Positions 25,907 through 34,569 are shown, counted from the first letter of the stretch. The stretch is 62,473 nucleotides of DNA from Actinomadura violacea (GCF_017573465.1 NZ_JAGEPF010000051.1:1-62473); one strand, 5' to 3'. Numbers and translations: made by a program. The notes: a model not told the origin generated them from the sequence alone.

Positions 25907-26357
25907 CGGCGGCGACCACGACGATCAGGGGGTGGACGGCGACGACGGTGGTGGTCGCGGTGGCATGGATCGCGGTTGCGGTGGCGGAATCTGCCGAGCC
26001 GGGCCGGCGGCCTCAGAGGGCGCCGGGGCCCTGGCCGTCGCGGTGGTGCTCGGATGCCTGGCCGGCGCGGTGTGGTCGTTCGTCTGCAGGCAGGTGGAGG
26101 GGCTGGCGGTGGCCTTGGGCTCCGCCGTCGTCCTGAGTTCTGGAAAGAGGCAGGGCGCCGGGCATCGAGCTGTTCTTCATCGTTTTCGTGCTGGGGCTTC
26201 GATGTCGGAAGGGCCGCCTTGCTGCAGGCGAGGCGGTCGCGCTGCTGACCGCGGGTGTGGAACCCGTCCTGCGGGGGACGGGGATGGCTCGCTCGGGGGA
26301 GGCCGGGGCGGGGGCGCGGGCGGGAGTGTTGGGGCATCGCGAGGTCAGGAGGAAGCG
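25907..26357 (+). other. Possible decayed membrane-protein gene
   Basis: Three hydrophobic stretches appear in three different plus-strand frames in order: TATTVVVAVAWIAVAVAE (about 25930-25990), ALAVAVVLGCLAGAVWSFVC (about 26025-26095) and GIELFFIVFVLGLRCRKG (about 26160-26215). They could be one membrane protein broken by frameshifts, but no family is recognised and GC-rich DNA easily gives hydrophobic shadow frames. Confidence 0.3.
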
Positions 26358-26480
26358 GTGTCCAGGAAGTTGAGGATCAAGGCCGTGGTGGTCGCGGCGC
26401 TCGTGGCGCTGATCGCCGGGGCGATGCTGGCGACCGGGTCCGGTGAGCCGGCCGCGCATGCGCTCGGGGCCGTCCGATGA
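26358..26480 (+). CDS. 40-residue membrane-anchored or secreted peptide
   Basis: The GTG at 26358 has a strong aggagg ribosome site (26348-26353). The product starts MSRKLRIKAVVVAALVALIAG, a short basic end plus one hydrophobic helix, then a small polar tail. It is either a signal peptide with a tiny mature part or a single-pass micro-protein. Its TGA overlaps the ATG of the next membrane protein (ATGA, 26477-26480), so the two are translationally coupled. Confidence 0.6.
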   Translation: MSRKLRIKAVVVAALVALIAGAMLATGSGEPAAHALGAVR

Positions 26481-27016
26481 GCGCCGTCGGGACGCGCGCG
26501 GCGACCGGCCCGGGCGTGGCGATGCGGGGGCCGGTGCCGCGTTGGGCGGACTGGGCGGCGCAGGCGACGATGTGGTGCGCGCTTCCGTCCGGTATCTGGC
26601 GGATCCTTTTCGCGCTGGGTCTCCCGGCGGGGTTCACGGGCTCGCAGGATCCGGAGAACGGGCCCTGGTTCGTCCTGCCGTATGTGATCGCGTTGACGGC
26701 GTTCTCGGAGGCTGTCGCGTTCCTCGGCCTCGGGCTCGTCCGGCCGTGGGGGGAGGTCTGGCCGCGCTGGGTGCCGGTCCTGCGGGGCCGCAGGGTCCGG
26801 CCGCTTGCGGCGATCATCCCGGCGTCGCTGGGGTCGGTCGCGCTGGTGTGCCTGTGGACGCCGCTGGTGTTCGGGTTCTCGAACAGCGATCCGGAGATGC
26901 CGCACGGCGCGAAGGCCGCCATCCTGTACGCCTGCTACCTGCCGCTGGTCGCGTGGGGACCGCTGCTGGCGGCGGTGACGGCGGCCTACGCCGTCCGGCG
27001 GCGGCGCCACGGCTGA
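26477..27016 (+). CDS. Four-helix membrane protein, unknown function
   Basis: A 179-residue protein with hydrophobic segments around ALPSGIWRILFALGLPAGF, PWFVLPYVIALTAFSEAVAF, LAAIIPASLGSVALVCLWTP and AILYACYLPLVAWGPLLAAV. It ends in a basic tail (VRRRRHG), expected to be cytoplasmic. No family motif is seen. It is coupled to the 40-residue ORF before it, so the pair may form a small membrane complex. Confidence 0.75.
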   Translation: MSAVGTRAATGPGVAMRGPVPRWADWAAQATMWCALPSGIWRILFALGLPAGFTGSQDPENGPWFVLPYVIALTAFSEAVAFLGLGLVRPWGEVWPRWVPVLRGRRVRPLAAIIPASLGSVALVCLWTPLVFGFSNSDPEMPHGAKAAILYACYLPLVAWGPLLAAVTAAYAVRRRRHG

Positions 27017-27096
27017 CCGGGTTCCCATTCGTCCAAGAGCCGCGCGCCGCCGGCGCGTAGCGTGCTGGAAAACCCCTCTTCACCTGGAGTCTCATC

Positions 27097-27444
27097 GTGA
27101 CCGTTCGCCGCGTCATGCCCGTCTTCCGTTCCGAGGCCGCTGGGGAGAACAGCGAGTTCTACGGCGTGCTCGGGTTCGAGGAGGTGATGGACCACGGGTG
27201 GATCATGACCCTCGCGTCTCCCGAGGTGCCGGCGGCGCAGGTCAGTTTCATGTCCGCGGACAGGACGGCGCCGGTCAATCCGGACATCAGCGTGGAGGTG
27301 GACGACGTCGACGCGGCGTACGCGGCCATGCGCGAGCGCGGTGCGGAGATCGTCCATCCGCTGCAGGACGAGGAGTGGGGCGTGCGGCGGTTCTTCGTCC
27401 GGGACCCGGACGGCCGGGTGGTCAACGTCCTGTCCCACCGCTGA
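27097..27444 (+). CDS. VOC (glyoxalase-fold) family protein
   Basis: A 115-residue single-domain VOC protein: VMPVFRSEAAGENSEFYG-VLGFEEV at the start, VSFMSADRTAP in the middle and VRRFFVRDPDGRVVNVLSH at the end, the two beta-alpha-beta-beta-beta units of the fold. Such proteins are often isomerases, dioxygenases or antibiotic-binding proteins. The GTG at 27097 was chosen; the sequence upstream (cacctggagtctcatc) has a modest ggag site. Confidence 0.87.
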   Translation: MTVRRVMPVFRSEAAGENSEFYGVLGFEEVMDHGWIMTLASPEVPAAQVSFMSADRTAPVNPDISVEVDDVDAAYAAMRERGAEIVHPLQDEEWGVRRFFVRDPDGRVVNVLSHR

Positions 27445-27449
27445 CCCCG

Positions 27450-28001
27450 TCAGGCGGGCTTGTGGCGCTGGTAGTGGCGGGCGACGCGGACGCGGTTGCC
27501 GCAGCGGGCGGCCGAGCACCAGCGGCGGCGCGGGTGGTTGGGCAGGAACAGCAGGACGCAGTCGTCGGCCTCGCACTGCCGGATCCGGGTGACGGACGGG
27601 TCGGCGAGCAGGTCGGCGGCGGCCTCGGCGAGCCACCCGGCGAGCCGCGCGCCGGCCGGGCCGGTGCGGCGGCGGGACGCGGTGACGGCCGAGCCGTCCC
27701 AGGTCAGTTCGGTGATGGCGGGCGCGGCGCGCTGCGCGTCGTTGAGCGCGGCCAGGTCGTCGCCGGCGGGACGCTCGCCGCGCCGGGCTCGTTCGATGGC
27801 GCCGGCTGCATGCTCCCGTACGGCATGCACGGCACGTACATCGTGTATGTCCAGGTCGGCGATGTCCGGGAGCCGGCCGGATTGGAGGCGCAGCCAGGCG
27901 CGCAACTCGTCGGAGGTGGCGAGCAGGTCGCCGTCGGCGGTGCGGGTGTTGACCAGGTCGAGCGCGAGGGGCTCGCCGGTCAGCGGGACGACGTCGCTCA
28001 T
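27450..28001 (-). CDS. CGNR zinc-finger transcriptional regulator (ABATE domain)
   Basis: A 183-residue protein of the CGNR family: an N-terminal ABATE domain (LALDLVNTRTADGDLLATSDELRAWL) and a C-terminal treble-clef-like zinc finger with C-x4-C (RQCEADDC) and RRRWCSAARCGNRVRVARHYQR, the diagnostic motif. CGNR proteins are presumed DNA-binding regulators. It is divergent from the alpha/beta hydrolase gene, and the shared 85-bp gap carries two equal inverted repeats, so it very likely regulates that gene and itself. Confidence 0.92.
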   Translation of the reverse strand: MSDVVPLTGEPLALDLVNTRTADGDLLATSDELRAWLRLQSGRLPDIADLDIHDVRAVHAVREHAAGAIERARRGERPAGDDLAALNDAQRAAPAITELTWDGSAVTASRRRTGPAGARLAGWLAEAAADLLADPSVTRIRQCEADDCVLLFLPNHPRRRWCSAARCGNRVRVARHYQRHKPA

Positions 28002-28005
28002 GCGG

Positions 28006-28084
28006 CTAATGCTACATCCGACGGTTGACGCATTAGATCATTCCCGGCTACAACTAACGCATCTTCACCTGAGAGAGGCGTTAG
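28006..28084. promoter_or_regulatory. Duplicated operator CTAAYGC-N17-GCRTTAG
   Basis: Two inverted repeats with identical geometry lie between the divergent CGNR regulator and hydrolase genes: ctaatgc (28006-28012) with gcattag (28030-28036), and ctaacgc (28054-28060) with gcgttag (28078-28084). Both spacers are 17 bp and the two sites are 48 bp apart. A promoter-like TTGACG (28025-28030) with TACAAC at 18 bp faces the hydrolase and overlaps the first site. The probable binder is the CGNR protein. Confidence 0.8.
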
Positions 28085-28086
28085 CC

Positions 28087-28956
28087 ATGGCGATGGTCGC
28101 GCGGACGGTTCACCGGTACCTGGACGTCGACGGCGTTCGCGTCTTCTACCGGGAGTCGGTTCCCGAGCGCTCCGGCGCGCCCGTGCTGCTGCTCCTGCAC
28201 GGGTTCCCGTCCGCGTCGCACCAGTTCCGGCGGCTGATCGACGTCCTGGGCGCCCGGTACCGGCTCATCGCCCCCGACTACCCCGGCTTCGGCCACACAC
28301 AGGCCCCGGACGGTTTCACCTACGCGTTCGACCGGCTCGCCGACATCGTCGAGGGCTTCGTCCAACGCCTCGGCCTGTCCCGGTTCGCGATGTACGTGTT
28401 CGACTTCGGCGCGCCGGTCGGCTTCCGGCTCGCCGAGCGGCACCCCGAGTGGATCGCGGGCCTGGTCGTCCAGAACGGCAACGCCTACGCCGAGGGCCTG
28501 TCGGACGCGGCGCGCGACTTCATCGCGCTGCGTCCCGGCCAGGACGGCGCCGAGGAGACCGTCCGCGGCCTGCTCACCCTCGACGGGACGCGCGGCCAGT
28601 ACGAGACGGGCGTCGCCGGCGTCGAGGCGATCGCGCCGGACGGCTGGACGCTCGACCAGCACTTCCTCGACCTGCCCGGACGCAAGGAGGCCCAGGTCGC
28701 GCTGGCGTTCGACTACCACTCCAACGTCGAGCGGTACGGCGCGTGGCAGGCGTGGCTGCGGGCCCACACGCCGCCGACGCTGATCGTCTGGGGCCGCGGC
28801 GACCCGTTCTTCCCCGAGCCCGGCGCCCGCGCCTACCTGCGTGACCTCCCGGACGCCGAACTCCACGTCCTCGACACCGGGCACTTCGCCTTGGAGGACC
28901 GCCTCCCGGAGATCGCCCCCCTCATCGCCGCCTTCCTCGACCGCCTCCAGCCCTGA
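28087..28956 (+). CDS. Alpha/beta hydrolase, epoxide-hydrolase/dehalogenase-like
   Basis: A 289-residue alpha/beta hydrolase. It shows the oxyanion motif LLLHGFPSASHQFR, the strand RLIAPDYPGFGHT and a nucleophile elbow MYVFDFGAPVGFRLA, in which Asp rather than Ser is the nucleophile, as in epoxide hydrolases and haloalkane dehalogenases. TLIVWGRGDPFF carries the acid and DTGHFALED the catalytic His. ATG 28087 follows the ribosome-like gagagagg. It is divergent from the CGNR regulator and probably under its control. Confidence 0.9.
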   Translation: MAMVARTVHRYLDVDGVRVFYRESVPERSGAPVLLLLHGFPSASHQFRRLIDVLGARYRLIAPDYPGFGHTQAPDGFTYAFDRLADIVEGFVQRLGLSRFAMYVFDFGAPVGFRLAERHPEWIAGLVVQNGNAYAEGLSDAARDFIALRPGQDGAEETVRGLLTLDGTRGQYETGVAGVEAIAPDGWTLDQHFLDLPGRKEAQVALAFDYHSNVERYGAWQAWLRAHTPPTLIVWGRGDPFFPEPGARAYLRDLPDAELHVLDTGHFALEDRLPEIAPLIAAFLDRLQP

Positions 28957-28964
28957 CGCAGGAG

Positions 28965-29795
28965 TCAGACGATGGGGCGGTTCTTCTTGATGCGTTTGCG
29001 GACGTCCCAGAGGTAGGCGTTGAAGGGGAAGGCGCGGAGGGGGCGGGGCAGGGCGCGGTTGGTGCGGGCCATCAGCCGGACGATGCGATCGAAGCGGGCC
29101 TGGTCGCGGGGCGTCCACGGGTAGCCGAGCTCGTCGCGGAAGGGGGCGGGCAGGAAGCCGAGGGTGAGGAAGCGGTGCAGCCGGCCGAGGGTCCAGTGCA
29201 CGGGCGCGGGCAGGAAGCGCAGGTCGGTGAGGTCGCGGAGGTAGCCGCGGGTGACGTCGTCCATCTCGATCTTCTTGAGGGACTCGGTCCAGTACTCCTC
29301 GAACGCGGCGCGGTCGGCGGGCCACATGTCCGCGGTCATCTGCAGGGTGGTGCCGAAGCGGGCGCCGTGCCGGTAGAGGGCATCGAGCTGCTCGGGGGTC
29401 GGCTCGCCGTAGAGCATCGTGTAGATCATCTCGGTGCCCCAGTAGAGGCACGCGGCGACCCAGAGCTGGAGGTCGCGGTCGAAGGCGTTGTAGGGGACGG
29501 GCTCCTTCGCGCGGACGTGCTTGTGGGCGCGGTTGACCTCGCGGCGCATGGCGAGGCGCTCGTCCTCGTCGCCGAGCATCGCGACGGCGATGTAGCTGAG
29601 GGTGGTGCGGCCCCGCTTGATGGGATGCTTGTCGACGCGGCCGCTCTCCACGGTGCTCTCGGCGACGCCGTGCCCGACGGGCAGCCGGGCGAGCTGCATG
29701 ACGACGTTCGCGGCGGCGGCGGACAGGGCCATGCCGGAGATCGCGTCGACGACTATCGTCGGGGGACGCTCCGTGGACGTGGCGGTCGCGGTCAT
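28965..29795 (-). CDS. DUF2236 (MpaB-like oxygenase) family protein
   Basis: A 276-residue DUF2236 protein. Diagnostic stretches are VVMQLARLPVGHGVAESTVES, RTTLSYIAVAMLGDEDER, REVNRAHKHVRA (His pair expected to bind heme) and DLQLWVAACLYWGTEMIY. The family includes heme-containing latex-clearing protein and MpaB-type oxygenases; the physiological substrate here is unknown. ATG 29795 has aggagtgagg upstream. It is convergent with the hydrolase gene (9 bp apart). A TetR-type palindrome lies just upstream of its start. Confidence 0.88.
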   Translation of the reverse strand: MTATATSTERPPTIVVDAISGMALSAAAANVVMQLARLPVGHGVAESTVESGRVDKHPIKRGRTTLSYIAVAMLGDEDERLAMRREVNRAHKHVRAKEPVPYNAFDRDLQLWVAACLYWGTEMIYTMLYGEPTPEQLDALYRHGARFGTTLQMTADMWPADRAAFEEYWTESLKKIEMDDVTRGYLRDLTDLRFLPAPVHWTLGRLHRFLTLGFLPAPFRDELGYPWTPRDQARFDRIVRLMARTNRALPRPLRAFPFNAYLWDVRKRIKKNRPIV

Positions 29796-29851
29796 CCGGT
29801 CCTCACTCCTGGTACAGAGAAGCGATTTCCGTATCACTGTGCCAGGTGTAA

Positions 29852-29863
29852 GCAAGCACTTGC
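29852..29863. promoter_or_regulatory. TetR-type palindrome gcaagcacttgc
   Basis: The inverted repeat gcaag-ca-cttgc lies 57 bp upstream of the DUF2236 start codon and resembles operators of TetR-family regulators. No TetR gene is in this window, so a regulator would be encoded elsewhere. Confidence 0.5.
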
Positions 29864-29898
29864 AAGGGCGCCCGGGCGGCCGGGCGCCCCCGCCGGCG

Positions 29899-30630
29899 TC
29901 AGGCGTACGGGTCCTCGCGGCGCAGCACCCGTCCCGCGAAGTCCTTGAGCGAGTCCAGCGCGCGCATGTACGGCACCGGCCCGAACGACACCCGCGCCGC
30001 ACCCGCGTCGGCGATGTCCGACAGCGACGAGCCCGGGAAGCCGTTCACGTTCACCGGCCCCGGAATGCCCTTGACCAGCGTCGCGACCGTCTCCGGCGGC
30101 GCCGTGATCGGGTAGACGCAGTCCGCGCCGGCCTCGATGTACAGCCGGCCGCGGGCGATCGCCGCCTCCACCGGGTCCGCGACCTTGGCGATGAACGTGT
30201 CGGCCCGCGCGTTGATCACCAGCGCGTCGCCCGCCGCGGCGCGGACCGCGGCCAGGTACTCGGCCTGCTTCTCCGGCTCGGCCAGCGTCCCCGCGTAGGT
30301 GTCCTCCAGGTTGCAGCCCGCCGCGCCGATCGCCAGCAGCCGCTCCACCAGCTCGTCCGCGGGCAGCCCGTACCCCGCCTCGGCGTCCACCGTCACCGGG
30401 ACGGACGCGGCGCGGATCACCCGGCCCGCGGCGGCGAACATCTCCTCCACCGGCGCACCCTCGTGGTCGGGGTAGCCGAGCATCGCGGCGATCGACGCGC
30501 TGGCCGTGGCGAGCGCGGGGAACCCGGCGTCCTGGACGATCTCGGCGCTCGCGGCGTCCCACACGTTCGGCAGCAGCAGCGGGTCGCCGGGACGGTGCAG
30601 ATCGCGCAGCCGGGCGGCGTTCTCGGTCAT
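29899..30630 (-). CDS. Isocitrate lyase / PEP mutase family protein
   Basis: A 243-residue TIM-barrel protein of the ICL/PEP-mutase superfamily: LLLPNVWDAASAEIVQDAGFPALATAS, VPVTVDAEAGYG (metal-binding D-x-E), GCNLEDTYAG, VINARADTF and YPITAPPETVATLVKGIPGPVNV. The hallmark KKCGH of true isocitrate lyases is absent, as in carboxyPEP mutase or oxaloacetate-hydrolase-like relatives. The reaction is therefore C-C or C-P bond chemistry on an alpha-oxo acid, not assignable further. A good aaggag site precedes ATG 30630. Confidence 0.9.
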   Translation of the reverse strand: MTENAARLRDLHRPGDPLLLPNVWDAASAEIVQDAGFPALATASASIAAMLGYPDHEGAPVEEMFAAAGRVIRAASVPVTVDAEAGYGLPADELVERLLAIGAAGCNLEDTYAGTLAEPEKQAEYLAAVRAAAGDALVINARADTFIAKVADPVEAAIARGRLYIEAGADCVYPITAPPETVATLVKGIPGPVNVNGFPGSSLSDIADAGAARVSFGPVPYMRALDSLKDFAGRVLRREDPYA

Positions 30631-30803
30631 CTCGTGTCTCCTTCGTCGCCTGTTCCGTCACCAAGGGGACCGGTTGGGGACGCTCTTTGTGACACATGCC
30701 CCGTCCGCTCCGTCCGGCACATGGCGGGATGCGGTCACCCGGGACCGGCGGTGCCGGGTTAGCGTCGAGGTGTTCGAGTGGCCAGTGACACGAGGGAGTG
30801 CGC

Positions 30804-31832
30804 ATGCTGCCATGGTCCGCCGACTTCGCCGGGCGCCTGGAGGAGCACGCCGTCAGCAGCGAGCTGCTGCGCGGCAACCCGCTGAAGGACCCGCACGAAC
30901 GCCCGCTGCTGGTGTACGTCCCGCCCGGCTACGACGACGAGCCGGACCGCCGCTACCCGTCCGTCTACGTGATCACCGGGTTCACCGGGCACGTCGGGAT
31001 CTGGCGGAACCGGATGCCGTACCGGCAGCCGTTCCCCGAGACCGCCGACGCCGTGTTCGCCTCCGGTGAGGCGCCGCCCGCGATCGTGGTGTTCGTCGAC
31101 GCCTGGACGGCGCACGGCGGCAGCCAGTACGTCGACTCGCCCGGCACCGGCAAGTACCACTCCTACATCTGCGACGAGGTCGTCCCGTGGGTGGACGCCC
31201 GCTACCGCACGCTCGACGCGCCGGAGCACCGGGCGATCAGCGGCAAGTCCAGCGGCGGCTACGGCGCGATGATCACGCCGATGCTCCGCCCCGACCTGTT
31301 CGGCGCGCTCGCCACGCACGCCGGCGACGCGCTGTTCGAGTACTGCTACCTGACCGAGTTCCCGAAATGCGTCCGCCACCTGCGCAGGTACGGCGGCGAC
31401 ATCATGCGCTGGTGGGACGACTTCAACGGGCGCGTCTCGTTCACCAAGCCCGAGGACATGGAGCTGCTGAACATCCTCGGCATGGCCGTCTGCTACTCGG
31501 CCCGGGAGGACGGCACGCCTGAACTGCCGTTCGACCCGGTCACGGGCGTCCTGCGCCCGGAGGTCTGGGACCGCTGGCTCGCCTGGGACCCCGTCCGGAT
31601 GGTGCCGGAGCGCGCCGAGGCGATGCGCTCGCAGCGCGCCATCTGGATCGACGGCGGCACCCGCGACGAGTGGTTCCTGGACATCGGTGCCCAGGCGTTC
31701 CACCGCGCGCTGCTGGACAACGGCGTGCCCGAGGACGTGATCCACTTCGAGCTGTTCGAGGCGGGCCACGGCGGCATCGACTACCGGTACCCGCTCGCGC
31801 TCTCCTGGCTCTGCAAGCGCATCGCCCCCTGA
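30804..31832 (+). CDS. Esterase of the esterase-D/antigen-85 type
   Basis: A 342-residue alpha/beta hydrolase of PF00756 type. YVPPGYDDEPDRRYPSVYVI is the usual N-terminal strand, AIVVFVDAWTAHGGSQYVDS forms the substrate loop, and AISGKSSGGYGAM carries the catalytic Ser (G-K-S-S-G-G). FEAGHGGIDYR supplies the His. There is no signal peptide, so it acts in the cytoplasm. The start is ATG 30804 (GTG 30798 is possible). A strong hairpin follows the stop. Confidence 0.88.
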   Translation: MLPWSADFAGRLEEHAVSSELLRGNPLKDPHERPLLVYVPPGYDDEPDRRYPSVYVITGFTGHVGIWRNRMPYRQPFPETADAVFASGEAPPAIVVFVDAWTAHGGSQYVDSPGTGKYHSYICDEVVPWVDARYRTLDAPEHRAISGKSSGGYGAMITPMLRPDLFGALATHAGDALFEYCYLTEFPKCVRHLRRYGGDIMRWWDDFNGRVSFTKPEDMELLNILGMAVCYSAREDGTPELPFDPVTGVLRPEVWDRWLAWDPVRMVPERAEAMRSQRAIWIDGGTRDEWFLDIGAQAFHRALLDNGVPEDVIHFELFEAGHGGIDYRYPLALSWLCKRIAP

Positions 31833-31852
31833 CCGCCCGCACCCGCGCGGGC

Positions 31853-31881
31853 GGCGTGCCCGCCCCTCCGGCGGGCACGCC
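31853..31881 (+). terminator. Terminator hairpin after the esterase gene
   Basis: Perfect 12-bp stem ggcgtgcccgcc / ggcgggcacgcc with a five-base loop (cctcc), beginning 20 bp after the stop codon. No T-run follows. Confidence 0.7.
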
Positions 31882-32316
31882 GTTCGCACTGGTCGGGCGG
31901 CCTTTTCAGAGTTTTCAGAAGGGCCGTTCACAGGGATTGAAAATCCAGTGGCCCATGGATTCGTTGACATCGCCCCCGGCTGACACGAACCTTTGGGCAG
32001 TCCGCCGAGAACGTCCGCACCACCCCCCTCGCGACGCCTTCGGCGACGGACGCTCGCGGATGCGGCCGTCCCCCGCTCGGCCGTATCCGCGCCGTCCGCA
32101 TCCGGCGGCCGGCCCGCCGCGCCGGGCCGGCCGCCGGCGGGCCGCGCGGGACGGGATCTCGGCCCGTCCCGCGCGGCCCCCGACCCCGGGGACCCGCCCC
32201 CCGCCGGGCCCCGGCGCCCCCCACCTCTGCTGGGCGCCGGGGCCCCACACTCCCCTGACCAGCGGGTTCGGTCGCGGGGCTGCGGTTGTGTCGGTGGCGC
32301 GAGCAACAATGGACGC
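31882..32316. other. Gene-free spacer with strong GC hairpins
   Basis: About 435 bp without a supported gene. It contains a perfect 16-bp inverted repeat (32140-32155 with 32163-32178, 7-base loop) and a perfect 14-bp one (32206-32219 with 32232-32245), both ahead of the DUF2277 gene. An AT-richer patch with two close copies of ttttcaga lies at about 31908-31920. The hairpins could end read-through transcription or act in the leader of the small gene. Confidence 0.65.
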
Positions 32317-32535
32317 ATGTGCCGCAGCATCAAGACGCTCCGCCCGCCGTTCGCCGAGGACGTGACCGACCAGGACGTCCGGGCCGCCGCGCTCCAGTAC
32401 GTCCGCAAGATCTCCGGGTTCCGCGCCCCCGCGGCCCACAACGCCGAGGCGTTCGACCGCGCCGTCGAGGAGATCGCCCGCTCCACCGCGGCGCTCCTGG
32501 ACTCGCTGGAGGTCAAGGGCCGCCGCGCCGGCTAG
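32317..32535 (+). CDS. DUF2277 family small protein
   Basis: A 72-residue protein starting MCRSIKTLRPPFAEDVTDQD, followed by VRAAALQYVRKISGF and a helical C terminus. This matches the DUF2277 family of short actinobacterial and proteobacterial proteins that begin MCR-N/S-I. The function is unknown and no metal or enzyme motif beyond the conserved Cys2 is visible. It is a single gene, convergent with the lipoprotein gene (15 bp between stops). Confidence 0.85.
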   Translation: MCRSIKTLRPPFAEDVTDQDVRAAALQYVRKISGFRAPAAHNAEAFDRAVEEIARSTAALLDSLEVKGRRAG

Positions 32536-32550
32536 CCGGGCCAGGGCCGG

Positions 32551-33159
32551 TCAGTTGTGGCAGTCCTGCTTGGCGAGGTCCAGCGCGAGGGAGCTGACGC
32601 GCCCGCCGGCCAGCATGAGGCTGTAGACGGCCTTCGGGTTGCCGGGGACGGGGGCCGACGAGCCGTTCACGCCGTTCACCATCTTCGGGTAGACGTGCTT
32701 GACCTGCGCCAGCGTGGACCCGACGCCGATGCCCTGCGGGGTCCGCATGCCGCCGACGGCGAAGATCGTCGCGATGCCGAGGTGCCGGGAGTAGTAGACC
32801 CCGACGGAGCCCTTAGGCGTCGGATGGGCACGCAGGTCGTAGCCGGCGCAGCCGGTCGCGCCGCCGCGCACCTTGCCGACGAGCAGGTCGCTGCCGGTCA
32901 GCTGACGTGCGGTCATGCCGAGCTTGAGCGGGCCGTAGCCGAGCGGGCCGAGCGCCGCGGCACGGTTCGGCGCGATGGGCCGGTGCGCCGGCCGCTGTCC
33001 GCCGCCCCCGAGCCGCGGTGTGCTGGTCGCGCCGATCGCCGGCGCCGACACCGCGCCCGTCTTCGCGGCCTTGCCGTCCCCGCCGCCACCGCCCCCGCAG
33101 CCGGCCAGCAGCAGCGCCCCCGCCGCCGTTCCCGCCGCCACGATCACCGAACGCCTCAT
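32551..33159 (-). CDS. Lipoprotein of unknown function
   Basis: A 202-residue protein with a lipoprotein signal peptide: basic MRRS, a hydrophobic stretch VIVAAGTAAGALLLAGC ending in the lipobox LLAGC, then a Gly-rich spacer and an Ala/Pro linker. The mature part has LGPLGYGPLKLGMTARQL, a pattern often seen in small secreted actinomycete proteins, and conserved-looking cysteines (GCAGYDLRAHP; terminal DCHN). Expected location: outer face of the cytoplasmic membrane. No function is recognised. ATG 33159 is the only start that keeps the signal intact. Confidence 0.85.
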   Translation of the reverse strand: MRRSVIVAAGTAAGALLLAGCGGGGGGDGKAAKTGAVSAPAIGATSTPRLGGGGQRPAHRPIAPNRAAALGPLGYGPLKLGMTARQLTGSDLLVGKVRGGATGCAGYDLRAHPTPKGSVGVYYSRHLGIATIFAVGGMRTPQGIGVGSTLAQVKHVYPKMVNGVNGSSAPVPGNPKAVYSLMLAGGRVSSLALDLAKQDCHN

Positions 33160-33261
33160 CCGGACTCCCCCAGAAACGATCACGTGCCGGCCCGTAAGAC
33201 GGAGCCGGCACGCGATCGGTTCAGTTCGCCCGGAATGCGGGATATGCGGTCGAGCGGGCGG

Positions 33262-34281
33262 TCACTCGGCGGCGACCAGCTCCGCGATCTGCACGGCGTT
33301 CAGCGCCGCGCCCTTGCGCAGGTTGTCGCCCGCGCAGAACAGCGCGAGCCCGTTCTCCCCGGTCTCGTCGCGGCGGATCCGGCCGACGTACGTCGGGTCC
33401 TGGCCGGCGGCCTGCAGCGGCGTCGGGACGTCCGCCAGCACCACGCCGGGCGCGCCCGCCAGCAGCTCGCTCGCCCGCTCCGGCCCGATCGGGCGCTCGA
33501 ACCGGGCGTTGATCTGCAGCGAGTGCCCGGTGAACACCGGCACCCGCACGCAGGTCCCCGACACCTTCAGCCCCGGAATCTCCAGGATCTTGCGGCTCTC
33601 GTTGCGGAGCTTCTGCTCCTCGTCGGTCTCGGCGAGCCCGTCGTCCACGATCGACCCGGCCATCGGCAGCACGTTGAACGCGATCGGCCGCACGTACACC
33701 TGCGGGTCGGGGAACTCGACGGCCGCGCCGTCATGGGTGAGCCGGTCGGCGTTCTCGACGACCTTGCGCGCCTGCTCGTGCAGCTCCGACACGCCCGCGA
33801 GGCCGCTGCCCGACACCGCCTGGTACGTCGACACGACCAGCGCGGACAGCCCCGCCTCCGCGTGCAGCGGCCGCAGCACCGGCATCGCCGCCATCGTCGT
33901 GCAGTTCGGGTTGGCGATGATCCCCTTCGGGCGGTCCGTCGCCGCGTGCGGGTTGACCTCCGCCACCACCAGCGGGACGTCCGGGTCCATCCGCCAGGCC
34001 GACGAGTTGTCGATCACGACCGCGCCCGCCGCGGCGACCTGCGGCGCCAGCTCCTTCGACGAGCCCTTCCCCGCGGAGAACAGCACGATGTCCAGGCCCG
34101 CGAAGTCCGCGGACGCCGCGTCCTCGACGGTGATCTCGGTGTCGCCCCAGGGCAGCTTTCGCCCGGCCGAACGGGCCGAGGCGAACAGCCGCAGCTCGTC
34201 CACCGGGAATCCGCGTTCCGCCAGGATGTGGCGCATCACGCCTCCGACCTGGCCGGTGGCCCCGACGATCCCGATCCTCAT
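33262..34281 (-). CDS. asd: Aspartate-semialdehyde dehydrogenase
   Basis: A 339-residue enzyme that makes L-aspartate 4-semialdehyde from aspartyl phosphate with NADPH, in the lysine/diaminopimelate, methionine and threonine pathway. The NADP-binding N terminus is MRIGIVGATGQVGGVM; the substrate-binding VLFSAGKGSS and IDNSSAWRM follow; the active-site Cys is in IIANPNCTTM; the catalytic His region is FTGHSLQINARFERP. The length is normal and all key residues are present. No aspartokinase gene is adjacent, although asd often follows lysC in actinomycetes. Confidence 0.96.
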   Translation of the reverse strand: MRIGIVGATGQVGGVMRHILAERGFPVDELRLFASARSAGRKLPWGDTEITVEDAASADFAGLDIVLFSAGKGSSKELAPQVAAAGAVVIDNSSAWRMDPDVPLVVAEVNPHAATDRPKGIIANPNCTTMAAMPVLRPLHAEAGLSALVVSTYQAVSGSGLAGVSELHEQARKVVENADRLTHDGAAVEFPDPQVYVRPIAFNVLPMAGSIVDDGLAETDEEQKLRNESRKILEIPGLKVSGTCVRVPVFTGHSLQINARFERPIGPERASELLAGAPGVVLADVPTPLQAAGQDPTYVGRIRRDETGENGLALFCAGDNLRKGAALNAVQIAELVAAE

Positions 34282-34569
34282 GCCGCTCCCTCTGCTCGTC
34301 CTGCACTGCTCGTGCCGCTGCCCGGTCTGCGCTGCCCGTCCCGCTGCCGGGGCCGACGAGTCTGCCGAGGCCCGGCCGGGGACGTCCAGTCATTAACCCT
34401 TCACACCGACTTTAAGCGGCGCTCAACGGACGCGCACACGCGGCCGCCTGCGCGAACGGCGACCCTGAGACCCGCGGCCCCCGCCCAGGACGGCCTCAGG
34501 GACGGCATAGGGGGCGAATCAGGGCGGTTCCGGATGTCGTGCCGCGGCCCGGATGGGCATCATCGAGGC

